DNA of 54,874 nt from DATBFG01 sp036558645 (GTDB lineage Bacteria > Acidobacteriota > Terriglobia > Terriglobales > Acidobacteriaceae), in NCBI GenBank assembly GCA_036558645.1, contig DATBFG010000008.1:1-54874 (forward strand), given 5' to 3'. A program made the translations under genes and the position numbers. Of the stretch, positions 26,323 to 34,936 are shown piece by piece. Position 1 is the stretch's first letter. Each line of letters starts with the position of its first letter. Below the pieces are notes generated by a model. The model saw only the letters and a program-made list of their open reading frames with translations, was not told the origin of the DNA and ran no database searches.

Positions 26323-26400
26323 TCGGGCCAGACGAGCTACAAGGGGCTATCGACGCTGTTTCCGGCGACAACCGGGACGGATATAATGTAGGCAAATCCC

Positions 26401-27564
26401 ATGAGCCTGCGTAGTTTCATCATAGGTTTGTGCAGTCTTGCTCTGTTCGGGCCCGCTGTAAGAGCGCAGAACGCCGATCACGATCTGCCAGCCGCGCCAT
26501 CCACAACGCAGCAATCACAACAGGCGCCGAAGCCACCTGCCACCACATCGAAACCTGCGGATCCTCCGCAAACACAGAGTGAGCCTGCGAAGACGGGACC
26601 CGCACAGCCAGCGCAGAGTTCGCCACCGGAAACAGCGGAACCTGCTGCTGCAACGTTGCCAAAGTCGAATGCGGCCGTTGCAACCGCCGCGCCGGCATCC
26701 ACCCCGGATGATCAGGCAGAAACTACGATTCGCCGGTTTGTCAACGAAGTGAACGTGGTTTTCACCGTGACCGATAAGCACGGGCGGTATGTGAAGGATC
26801 TGAAGAAAACTGACTTCAAGGTGATCGACGACAGCCAGCCAGCCTCGGAAATTCGCAGTTTCCACAGCGAAACCGATCTGCCCCTGCAAGTCGGACTACT
26901 GGTCGACGCCAGCAACTCTGTTCGTGATCGCTTCAAGTTCGAGCAGGAGTCGGCGATTGAATTCCTGAATCAGACAGTGCGTCCTAAATACGACAAAGCC
27001 TTTGTCCTTGGTTTCGATGTGACGCCCGAAGTTACGCAGGACTTCACCGACAATACCGAGTCCCTTTCACGCGGTGTTCGGGCATTGCGTCCCGGCGGTG
27101 GTACAGCGATGTACGACGCGCTCTACTATGCCTGCCGCGACAAGCTATTGAAGGCCGCAGCCACGCAGACGGGACCGGCTCGTCGGGCTGTCATTCTGCT
27201 GAGCGATGGGGACGACAACCAGAGTCACGTTTCACGCGAGGAAGCGATCGAGATGGCGCAACGGGCTGAGGTCATCGTCTACACCATCAGTACCAATGTG
27301 ACTGGCGCCCGAGGCAAGTACGACAAGGTCCTAGAGCGGATTGCCGAAGCCACAGGTGGCCGAGCCTTCTTTCCCTTTCAACTGACTGACGTCGCCAATG
27401 CCTTCGCGGAAATTCAGGACGAATTGCGCAGCCAGTATGCAATCTCCTACAAGCCCGCTGAATTCAAAACCGATGGCCGCTATCGCACCATCGAGATACT
27501 CGCACAAAATCACAAGAACCTGCGTGTGCGCAGCCGGCGTGGCTACTATGCGCCATCCGAATAG
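26401..27564 (+). CDS. Secreted VWA-domain protein, acidobacterial type (intact MIDAS)
   Basis: 387 residues: signal peptide (ending VRAQ), a Pro/Ala/Thr/Gln-rich linker to about residue 105, a beta-strand module (NVVFTVTDKHGRYVKDLKKTDF) and a von Willebrand A domain. The metal site looks complete: DASNS near residue 162, Thr in GGGTAMYDAL and Asp in LLSDGDD. It matches the 'VWFA-related Acidobacterial domain' family, exported proteins of unknown role. The C-terminus SYKPAEFKTDGRYR...RSRRGYYAPS is characteristic. The next gene starts 3 bp downstream, suggesting co-transcription. Confidence 0.9.
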   Translation: MSLRSFIIGLCSLALFGPAVRAQNADHDLPAAPSTTQQSQQAPKPPATTSKPADPPQTQSEPAKTGPAQPAQSSPPETAEPAAATLPKSNAAVATAAPASTPDDQAETTIRRFVNEVNVVFTVTDKHGRYVKDLKKTDFKVIDDSQPASEIRSFHSETDLPLQVGLLVDASNSVRDRFKFEQESAIEFLNQTVRPKYDKAFVLGFDVTPEVTQDFTDNTESLSRGVRALRPGGGTAMYDALYYACRDKLLKAAATQTGPARRAVILLSDGDDNQSHVSREEAIEMAQRAEVIVYTISTNVTGARGKYDKVLERIAEATGGRAFFPFQLTDVANAFAEIQDELRSQYAISYKPAEFKTDGRYRTIEILAQNHKNLRVRSRRGYYAPSE

Positions 27565-27567
27565 CTG

Positions 27568-27969
27568 ATGACGACAGGATATTCGGGCACTCCGCTTCCG
27601 AAAAAACTTGGCCTGAAAGATCAGTTCCGCATTGCATTGGTGGACATGCCTGCCGATGTAAAGGCGGAGCTGAAAGAGGCGCTCGCGACCTGTCAGAGCG
27701 CCAACGATAGGCTTGACTTCGCCATGGTATTCGTCAAAAAGCAGGCGGAGTTAAAGAAGCAGTTCAGCACTATCAGCACACAGCTGGCGCCCGCGGGGAT
27801 GCTGTGGATCAGTTGGCCGAAGAAAACCTCCGGCGTAGCTACTGACCTGGACGAGAATATTGTTCGCCAGATTGGTCTGACTACCGGGCTTGTTGATGTA
27901 AAAGTCTGCGCCGTGAACGAAATCTGGTCAGGCCTGAAGTTCGTGATTCGACTGAAAGACAGGAAGTAG
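27568..27969 (+). CDS. DUF3052 family protein
   Basis: 133 residues, cytosolic, beginning with the family hallmark GYSGTPLPKKLGLK and containing LWISWPKKTSG and the CAVNEIWSGLKFVIR C-terminus. Function of DUF3052 is unknown. Starts 3 bp after the VWA gene stop; a heptamer array follows its stop codon. Confidence 0.88.
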   Translation: MTTGYSGTPLPKKLGLKDQFRIALVDMPADVKAELKEALATCQSANDRLDFAMVFVKKQAELKKQFSTISTQLAPAGMLWISWPKKTSGVATDLDENIVRQIGLTTGLVDVKVCAVNEIWSGLKFVIRLKDRK

Positions 27970-27970
27970 A

Positions 27971-28005
27971 AAGTCAGTCTTCAGTCGTCAGCTTTCAGTC
28001 ATCAG
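27971..28005 (+). repeat. Heptamer array between convergent DUF3052 and metalloprotease genes
   Basis: Five perfect 7-bp units: AAGTCAG, TCTTCAG, TCGTCAG, CTTTCAG, TCATCAG. It fills the 37-bp gap between the two stop codons. Confidence 0.8.
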
Positions 28006-28006
28006 C

Positions 28007-31000
28007 TTACTTCCCTGTCCCAGTCAGCGTTACCATTTGCGGGTTGAATGCCGCATTGTGTGTGACTGTTGCCGCGCCCTTCACGATGCCGACCGCGCTC
28101 GGAGTAAACGTGACGGTGAAAGTGCAATGTCCGTGAGGAGCGAGTGACGCGCCGCACGGGGTGTTTCCGCCCGGCACTGCCGCGTAATCACCGCTACCTG
28201 AAATTCCGTTAATGGTGAGGAATGACGTTTGATTATTCGTCATCGTCACCGTCTGCGGTTGGCTCGTCGTGCCGACTGTCTGATCGGCAAAGGTCAAAGC
28301 CGTTGGCGAAAAGCTGACTGGCAGGATGGCCGTGCCCTGCAAGCCGAGGACTTGCTGATTCACCGGCGCTGTATCGGTGATCACCGCCGCTCCGACAACT
28401 TTGCCCGCGAGGTTTGGCGAGAATGTGATGCTCATGGTGCATGAAGCGCCTGCGTTGAGATTGCCGCCGCAGGGTGTCGAACCCGCGCCCTGAGCTGTGA
28501 AGTTGCCGCTCGCTGTGATAGAGGAGATCATGAGTGCGTTGGCGCTGACATTCTTGACGGTCACGACCTTCGCCGGGCTGATGGTTCCCACCACTTGATT
28601 GGTGAAGCTTGAATTCGGAGGAGTGAAAGTGAGGGGCGGAGTTGAGCCTCCGGTCCCGGTTCCAGATAACCCGACTTCTTGCGGGCTGAAAGGAGCGTTG
28701 TGAGTGACCGTCACTGCCCCACTGATAGCGCCTGCAGTCGTGGGTTTAAAAGTCACTGACATCGTGCATTTTGCTTTGGCCGCCAGGCTTGTCGCGCAGG
28801 GAGTAGCTCCGCTGCCGGCAGCCGCATAGTTCCCAGTCGCAGTAAAGCTGAACGTCAGCGCAGTAGTTTGATTATTAGTCAGCGTAATCGTCTTAGGCGG
28901 ACTGGTATTTCCTACCGGCACTGATCCGAACGAGAGGGTTGGTGGAGCCATCGTCAACGCAGTGACTCCGTTTCCGGTGAGGGCGATCACCTGCGGCGAA
29001 TCCGGAGAACTGTCATTGATGGTGACAGCTCCAGTAATGGCTCCAGCCGTGGTTGGAGCAAAGGTGACGTTGATCTTGCAACTCGCGCCCGCATTCAGCG
29101 TAGGCGGACAGTTTGTAACTTCGGCAAAGTTGCCACTGGCGGAGATCGAAGAAATCGAAACCGCGGTTGTGCCATTGTTCTTTACCGTAACTGGTTTCAC
29201 GGCGCTGGTAGTGTCAATGACTTGGGCCGGGAAGCTCACCGACAACGGCGTTGGCGTGACGATCGGACGATTAGCCACGTAGAAGGTCCTCGCCGCATAA
29301 GCGGCGCATCCGGCGCCATCGGGGAAATTCTCTACGAATACTTGGAAGCCACCAGGCACAGTGAAATCGGCATTCGTCATCGCAACCGTCAAGGTATTCG
29401 CGTTTACGAAGGTGGATGTGCGGAATAAGCCGTTGATAAATACAAGGCTTCCAGAGGTGAACCCTGTTCCGTTGATGGCTAATGTCAGATTGCCGGCTCC
29501 CGCGACTGCGGCTGCCGGAACCAGACTACTCATGGTCAGGACAGGGGACACGGTATTGTAATCTGATGTGACGTAGACCTCGTCTGCGACGGTCAAGTTC
29601 TGCGGATTTCCCGTCCCCGAGAGATCGTGCTGCCAGCCCGTGAAAGTCCATCCCGAAGCTGCTGTCTGGTTGAAGGAGAGCAAACTGCCGCTGTCATAGA
29701 ATCCATCGCCGGTTGGCGATCCGGGCGTAACGTCAATACTGCCTGCGCACGATTGGTTTGGCCAATCCAGCAGTTGATACTGCCCGTTCAGGTTCGCCGT
29801 GTAGGTCGTGCTTGCGGAGGGCAACGTGACATTGTGGGTAGACGCTCCGCCGTCGCTCCAACTTACCCAGGGATAGCGGAATGTGGTGCTCCAGGGAAGT
29901 TGGGGATCGTAAACGCCGATACTGTGACTCGATCCTGATGTCCAGCCCGCATCGTATGCGGAGGAGAAATTCTTCGGCGCGTACCAGAAGCCTCCGTCGA
30001 CCAATACGCCCAGTCCCGGATCCGCAAGGTTCGTCGTGATCTTGTATACGGGAGACGACGTAAAGTATGCCGTCATGTTGACGGGATTGCCGTCATCCGG
30101 TGCATTGAAGTTCTTGGGATTGGCACTCAGTGCATATGGCAGCCAGAAGGGCGAGTTGAAGAATCCGTAGAAATTTTGCCCAGCATTGGGCGTTGCTTGC
30201 AGCGAGATCGGTTGCCGCGCGACATAATACACACCGGTGCCACCAGGATATGACTGAGCGCTAGGTGTAGCAACGATTGTCCCGGAATTCGCCGGAAACA
30301 CCGACGCAGTGTAAGGCACGAGCTTGATGAAATTGGCGCTATAGACCGTGACGGCCGGTAAGTTCGCGGGCTGGGAAATCAGTCCATTACCAGGCAAGAC
30401 GGTAATGGTATGGCTGGCCGAAGGGTCGTCACTCCAGCGCCCGTAAACGTAAGGAATTCCACCTACTGTCTGCACGCTGTTTGATGCAGCTAACGTGTGG
30501 CTTGAATCCAGCGGCCAGTTGAAAGTCTGAGGAGTAGTGATGGTTGTTCCATCTACTGTCACCTGCAGGCCGGGAGGATTGGATGTAACGATCACCGTTG
30601 CGGGAGGAGCCCCATAGAGACGCTTGATCGAATCGACATCACCTGCGCTGTATGCTGTGAAAGCGGTCAGCGGGATGCCCGCAGGAATCGTTTCAATCGT
30701 TATCCCCCCATTCTTGGTAAATGCCGTCGGATAGTACTGCATGATCGAGGCGTAGTCGTAGAGACCAAGAGGCTCGGCGGCTTCCTGCACCTTGTCAAAG
30801 TTGATCTGTTCGATTTTGATGATGTTGTTGTAGTTGACACTAATGTACGTGTCGCGGTCGGCGCGTGATTGTTCATGCCAGAGGCCGACGGCGTGTCCCA
30901 TCTCGTGCAATTGATTTCCGCAGTCGATAGAACCCCAGATTTCCTGCTCGCCACCTACACGTCCGATATAGGAATTACAGACGCCACTGTGATCATTCGG

Positions 31001-31420
31001 ATCAAGGTTGAAGTCAACCCAATCCGCTTCGGTGGTACGTGGTACCCACTGCAACAATCCTGGGAATGTAGAGTTAAAAGCATTGATGGAATCGACGACC
31101 TTCTGGTCCCCTGAGGTGATGGTGTATGGCACCTGATAAGCACTGCCAACCTTCGGCCACAGGTACTGGTTATATCCGTATCCCAACCCGAAGCCACCCA
31201 CGCCGGCAGTGATTTCCTGAACGCGGTCGAGAGCGATATCGCCCTCGAAAATCTTGTGCCCCTTTACCACTTTGTAGGCGACAACATGTCCGCGAAATAG
31301 GCCTTTGCGGACCACGGGTGCCTGGGAAAGGACAACTCCGCAGAAAACAAGAATAAGAGTTCCAAGGAGAGCAGATCGACGGGCAAGGGTCAGCACAGGC
31401 GTCCTCCTGCGGAGCCACAC
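28007..31420 (-). CDS. Large secreted astacin-like (M12A) metalloprotease with ASH repeats
   Basis: 1137 residues. Signal peptide to about 33; protease domain about 70-270 with zinc motif HEMGHAVGLWHEQSRADRD (from residue 172) and Met-turn SIMQY, both diagnostic of astacins. The middle part holds several beta-sandwich modules and an IPT/TIG-like domain (VPAAAVAGAGNLTLAINGTGF). The C-terminal 450 residues contain four to five ASPM-SPD2-hydin-like repeats, each ending near FxPQxVxLTGTG. Probably cell-surface or extracellular. No pro-domain was recognised, so activation is unclear. Confidence 0.88.
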   Translation of the reverse strand: MWLRRRTPVLTLARRSALLGTLILVFCGVVLSQAPVVRKGLFRGHVVAYKVVKGHKIFEGDIALDRVQEITAGVGGFGLGYGYNQYLWPKVGSAYQVPYTITSGDQKVVDSINAFNSTFPGLLQWVPRTTEADWVDFNLDPNDHSGVCNSYIGRVGGEQEIWGSIDCGNQLHEMGHAVGLWHEQSRADRDTYISVNYNNIIKIEQINFDKVQEAAEPLGLYDYASIMQYYPTAFTKNGGITIETIPAGIPLTAFTAYSAGDVDSIKRLYGAPPATVIVTSNPPGLQVTVDGTTITTPQTFNWPLDSSHTLAASNSVQTVGGIPYVYGRWSDDPSASHTITVLPGNGLISQPANLPAVTVYSANFIKLVPYTASVFPANSGTIVATPSAQSYPGGTGVYYVARQPISLQATPNAGQNFYGFFNSPFWLPYALSANPKNFNAPDDGNPVNMTAYFTSSPVYKITTNLADPGLGVLVDGGFWYAPKNFSSAYDAGWTSGSSHSIGVYDPQLPWSTTFRYPWVSWSDGGASTHNVTLPSASTTYTANLNGQYQLLDWPNQSCAGSIDVTPGSPTGDGFYDSGSLLSFNQTAASGWTFTGWQHDLSGTGNPQNLTVADEVYVTSDYNTVSPVLTMSSLVPAAAVAGAGNLTLAINGTGFTSGSLVFINGLFRTSTFVNANTLTVAMTNADFTVPGGFQVFVENFPDGAGCAAYAARTFYVANRPIVTPTPLSVSFPAQVIDTTSAVKPVTVKNNGTTAVSISSISASGNFAEVTNCPPTLNAGASCKINVTFAPTTAGAITGAVTINDSSPDSPQVIALTGNGVTALTMAPPTLSFGSVPVGNTSPPKTITLTNNQTTALTFSFTATGNYAAAGSGATPCATSLAAKAKCTMSVTFKPTTAGAISGAVTVTHNAPFSPQEVGLSGTGTGGSTPPLTFTPPNSSFTNQVVGTISPAKVVTVKNVSANALMISSITASGNFTAQGAGSTPCGGNLNAGASCTMSITFSPNLAGKVVGAAVITDTAPVNQQVLGLQGTAILPVSFSPTALTFADQTVGTTSQPQTVTMTNNQTSFLTINGISGSGDYAAVPGGNTPCGASLAPHGHCTFTVTFTPSAVGIVKGAATVTHNAAFNPQMVTLTGTGK

Positions 31421-31640
31421 GTTAGGAATTCTAGGGACCAGTCAAATGGGCGAAGGAGCAAGAGGGGAGGATGCCCATCCGAGTTCTCGACAGTTTAATG
31501 CGAATCCTCGGAAAGATGTAGCGGAAATAGTTCAAGGGGTTCGGCGAAGAAGGACAATCGCTAGGGTCGATAGTAGTTTTGCGCCCTCTTGTCTAAGACG
31601 CGTGACGCCGCTCCCTTGAGGTTACTCAGTTACCGAGACA

Positions 31641-32699
31641 CTATTGATCCTGTGTGGCGATGGCGTAATACCCAGAACGTGCTTGCACCTTGTAGCTCTT
31701 TTCCTTGGCATGGACTTCTACCTTGCGGAAAGTGCCGTCCTTGGCCCGGTTTGTAGGTGTGTAACCAACGTTGTATTGGCTGCGGAGCTCTTGTGCAATC
31801 TGATCGAAAGCTTCCTTGAGCTTGTCCATTTTGTTGCCAACTTCGATGACACGCCCGCCTGTCTCAGTGGAAAGCTTCTTCATCTCGCTATCGCCTGAGT
31901 AGCCGCCAAGACCATAGAAGCCCCGATCGGCGATGAGGATGACGTACACAATGCTGTCGGACTTCTGCGCGGCCTCCACTGCATCTTTCAGATTGAGACG
32001 GCTTCCCTGGTCTACACCATCGGTAAGGATGATCATGGCCTTGCGTCCGACTTCCTTGGACAATTGATCGTGAGAAGCCAGATATACGGCGTCATACAGA
32101 AGCGTGCCCTTGGGAACACCGGAGGTTGGGAAGGGTCCGCCACCCAGGCCGCCGATGGTGCCGCCGCCCCCAGCGGTGTTGATTTTGGCGCTATTCAGGC
32201 CATTCTTAAGGCGGTGCACAGAGCTTGTGAAGTCCTGCAACAGATCTACGGTGACATCGAAGCTGATGACGAAGGCTTCGTCTTTCTCACGCAATATCTC
32301 GGACAGGAAGTCGCCGCCGACCTCTTTCTCCATCTCGAGAACGCGAGCCTGGCTTCCGCTGGAATCGATCAGAATGCCCAAGGTGAGAGGCAAATTCGAT
32401 TCAGCAGTGAAATATTTGATGGTCTGCTGCTTCCCGTCTTCGCTGATATCAAAGGCGTCTTTTGTGAGATTAGGAATCAGCCCGCCCTTCTTGTCCTTGA
32501 CGTTGAAAAAAAGCTGGACCACGTCCACGTTTACTTTGAGGGTCTCGGCAGATCGCTCTTCGTTCTCAGGTTGGCTGGGGTTATTGTCTTGTCCAGCCAG
32601 ACTCGGCATAGCCTGAGCATACACAGCCAGGCTGGTGGCCATTAGGAACCCGAGCGTAGTAGATGCGGTCCACAGCTTGCGCACAGATGTGTTTCGCAT
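31641..32699 (-). CDS. Secreted VWA-domain protein, acidobacterial type (Gly-rich insert)
   Basis: 352 residues with a signal peptide (LGFLMATSLAVYAQA), a strand module (VVQLFFNVKDKKGGLIPNL) and a VWA domain. Metal-site residues are intact: DSSGS, Thr in GTLLYDAV, Asp in LTDGVD. A glycine-rich loop (GGGGTIGGLGGG) is inserted before the Thr. The C-terminus KVQARSGYYA resembles the paralogue at 26401. It is divergent from the VWA gene at 32809 and shares its upstream region. Confidence 0.9.
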   Translation of the reverse strand: MRNTSVRKLWTASTTLGFLMATSLAVYAQAMPSLAGQDNNPSQPENEERSAETLKVNVDVVQLFFNVKDKKGGLIPNLTKDAFDISEDGKQQTIKYFTAESNLPLTLGILIDSSGSQARVLEMEKEVGGDFLSEILREKDEAFVISFDVTVDLLQDFTSSVHRLKNGLNSAKINTAGGGGTIGGLGGGPFPTSGVPKGTLLYDAVYLASHDQLSKEVGRKAMIILTDGVDQGSRLNLKDAVEAAQKSDSIVYVILIADRGFYGLGGYSGDSEMKKLSTETGGRVIEVGNKMDKLKEAFDQIAQELRSQYNVGYTPTNRAKDGTFRKVEVHAKEKSYKVQARSGYYAIATQDQ

Positions 32700-32724
32700 G
32701 GGGTATTCTGAGCTTCTTTGTTAG

Positions 32725-32753
32725 TCTATATTCCATATTGTTAGATGCATCAA
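32725..32753 (-). promoter_or_regulatory. Candidate promoter of the 31641-32699 VWA gene
   Basis: On the minus strand TTGATG (32748-32753), 17-bp spacer, TATAGA (32725-32730); close to sigma70 consensus. Start codon 26 bp downstream. Confidence 0.55.
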
Positions 32754-32808
32754 ACATAATCTTCCACCATTGCGAGATGTGGATTCTCCACCAGGCGGAA
32801 AGGCGATT

Positions 32809-34131
32809 GTGCGACGATTGAACCGTACCCTGCGGATTGCAGTTTTGTTAGGTACTTCCATTCTTTTGCTGGGAATCCGGCCCGGAAAGGCGCAACCACA
32901 GCAAAAACAAGAAGTTCCGGACGCACCATCGGCAACTCGACCCGTGCAGCCATTTCCGTCTACGCCACCAGTTAACCCGCCGTCTATGCCGCCGCCAAAC
33001 CAGCCACCCCCGCAGGGTGACTCGTCGGCCGGAGCTTCAGGGAGTTCCACTGCAGGCGAGGGGACGGCATCCCCGGCCCCCGGCGCTAATACAGCCGGGA
33101 ATTCCAACCAGTCGGGCGGCGCGTCACAAGAAGAGCTTTACCGGATTGTCAGAAACGTGAATCAGGTCCTGATCCCTGTCATGGTCAAGGACGAAGATGG
33201 GCGTCTGGTTGGTGGGTTGCTCCCGAAGGACTTTAGCGTTCTTGAGGGAGGAACTCAGCAGAAGCTCAACTTTTTCAGTGTGGACCCTTTCCCTCTTTCG
33301 GCGGCGGTTTTACTCGACCTGGGCCTGCCAGACGTGGCCATCCAGAAGATCAACAAGACATTCCCCTCCTTGCAGGGGGCGTTCAGCCAATTTGATGAAG
33401 TGGCGGTTTACACGTACAGCAGTACGTATTCGCGGCAAAAGGATTTCTCTCCCATCGGCAACAGTCTCAGCGAGGTTTTGAACAGTTTGAAGACAGCTCG
33501 CGGCCGCAACAATGGTCCGCCGGTCACAGGCGGCCCACTCGGCCCACAGGGACCGATTATCAACAATGTTCCCATAGATCCGGGAGCTCCTACCGTAAGC
33601 ACGCCTCCGAGGGAGGCACATGTATTGAACGACGCCGTACTGGCCGCGGCGATTGACCTTGGCAAACGCGATCGCGCACGCCGAAAGATCATCTTTGTGC
33701 TCAGCGATGGCAGAGAGTATGGGAGCACAGCCAGCTATCGTGACGTGCTGCGGGTTCTGCTCTCGAATGGAATTCTGGTGTACGGAATCGGCGTAGAAGG
33801 CGCAGCCATCCCACTTTACGGCGCGGCTCAAAAGAAGATTCGTTTGCCCAAGTTCGGTTATGGCGACATCCTTCCCAAGTACGCGAATGCTACTGGCGGA
33901 GAAATTTTGAATGAGTTGTCTCAGTCTCAAATTGACAGGGCCTATGCGCGGGTCATCGGTGATGCCCGGAATCAATACACCCTGGGATATGTAACTCCGG
34001 CGACGCCCAGCAGTGCTTATAGGCAGATTGAAGTGCTGGTTGCCCGCCCGGGTTGCCGAACGTCAAAGTTGCGTCCCTGCGTCGACGTAATCGCCAAAGA
34101 TGGGTACTATCCATTACCACCTTCAAAGTAA
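32809..34131 (+). CDS. Secreted VWA-like protein with degenerate metal site
   Basis: GTG 32809, after GGAAAGG, gives a clean signal peptide (RRLNRTLRIAVLLGTSILLL); the frame is also open from TTG 32770. 440 residues: Pro/Gln/Gly-rich linker, strand module (QVLIPVMVKDEDGRLVGGLLP), VWA-like domain, and a terminal KDGYYPLPP like the paralogues. The first MIDAS motif is DLGLP instead of DxSxS and the Thr motif is replaced by HVLNDAVL; only FVLSDGRE remains. Metal-dependent ligand binding is therefore doubtful. A Gly/Pro-rich loop (PPVTGGPLGPQGP) is inserted. Confidence 0.88.
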   Translation: MRRLNRTLRIAVLLGTSILLLGIRPGKAQPQQKQEVPDAPSATRPVQPFPSTPPVNPPSMPPPNQPPPQGDSSAGASGSSTAGEGTASPAPGANTAGNSNQSGGASQEELYRIVRNVNQVLIPVMVKDEDGRLVGGLLPKDFSVLEGGTQQKLNFFSVDPFPLSAAVLLDLGLPDVAIQKINKTFPSLQGAFSQFDEVAVYTYSSTYSRQKDFSPIGNSLSEVLNSLKTARGRNNGPPVTGGPLGPQGPIINNVPIDPGAPTVSTPPREAHVLNDAVLAAAIDLGKRDRARRKIIFVLSDGREYGSTASYRDVLRVLLSNGILVYGIGVEGAAIPLYGAAQKKIRLPKFGYGDILPKYANATGGEILNELSQSQIDRAYARVIGDARNQYTLGYVTPATPSSAYRQIEVLVARPGCRTSKLRPCVDVIAKDGYYPLPPSK

Positions 34132-34298
34132 GACATCTGGGACTTCCAAACACGAAATCTCAGGCGCGTTGGTGTAGTAACCGGGGTAACCTGCGGGTAA
34201 CGGGTTCGCTGTGATATAAAACCAGCAAGCAACATCAATTTGCCGCGGAGACGCTCGTCTAAAACCGGAGTGTCTTGCGCCGTTTGCCGAGGAAATAC

Positions 34299-34886
34299 TT
34301 GAGTTTCATCAACTTTGCAGCCCGGGAAATTAATTGCAAGATCGTCTACTATGGCGCCGGGCTGGGCGGCAAAACTACCAATCTGCAATTCATTTATCAA
34401 AAAACCGCTGAACAGCAGAAGGGTAAGATGATCTCCTTGGCAACGGAGACCGAACGAACTCTGTTCTTCGACTTTCTTCCTCTGGATCTGGGATCGGTAC
34501 GCGGCTTCAAGACACGCATCCACCTCTACACCGTGCCCGGACAGGTCTTTTATGATGCCAGCCGCAAACTGATACTGCGCGGCGTCGACGGCATCGTGTT
34601 TGTTGCGGACTCGCAGCAGGAACGAATGGATGCCAACGTCGAGGCGCTCGACAACCTGATGGCCAACCTGAAGGAACACGGATACGACTTCCGGAAGATT
34701 CCTTACGTCTTGCAGTTGAACAAGCGGGACTTGCCAACCGCGATGCCGGTCGATGCTCTTTCGAAGGAACTACGGCGGAAGGATGAGCCCGTGATCGAAG
34801 CGATTGCCTTCCAGGGCAACGGGGTCTTCGACACCCTGAAAGAAATCGCACGCCAGGTGCTCACCGAACTCAAACAAGGCGGATAG
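34299..34886 (+). CDS. mglA: MglA-type small Ras-like GTPase
   Basis: TTG 34299, preceded by GAGGAAA, gives 195 residues beginning MSFINFAAREINCKIVYYG, the length and N-terminus of Myxococcus MglA. P-loop GAGLGGKTT at 19-27; the switch II motif is TVPGQ (78-82) rather than DxxG, typical for MglA; NKRD at 141-144 gives guanine specificity. MglA sets cell polarity and gliding or pilus reversal. No mglB (its GAP) is adjacent. The pilT gene 18 kb downstream shows the strain may have type IV pili that such a switch could control. Confidence 0.93.
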   Translation: MSFINFAAREINCKIVYYGAGLGGKTTNLQFIYQKTAEQQKGKMISLATETERTLFFDFLPLDLGSVRGFKTRIHLYTVPGQVFYDASRKLILRGVDGIVFVADSQQERMDANVEALDNLMANLKEHGYDFRKIPYVLQLNKRDLPTAMPVDALSKELRRKDEPVIEAIAFQGNGVFDTLKEIARQVLTELKQGG

Positions 34887-34936
34887 CCGGTAATTCGGTC
34901 AAGATTTCCAGAACTTTTCCCCTCATCCGCTCGTCT

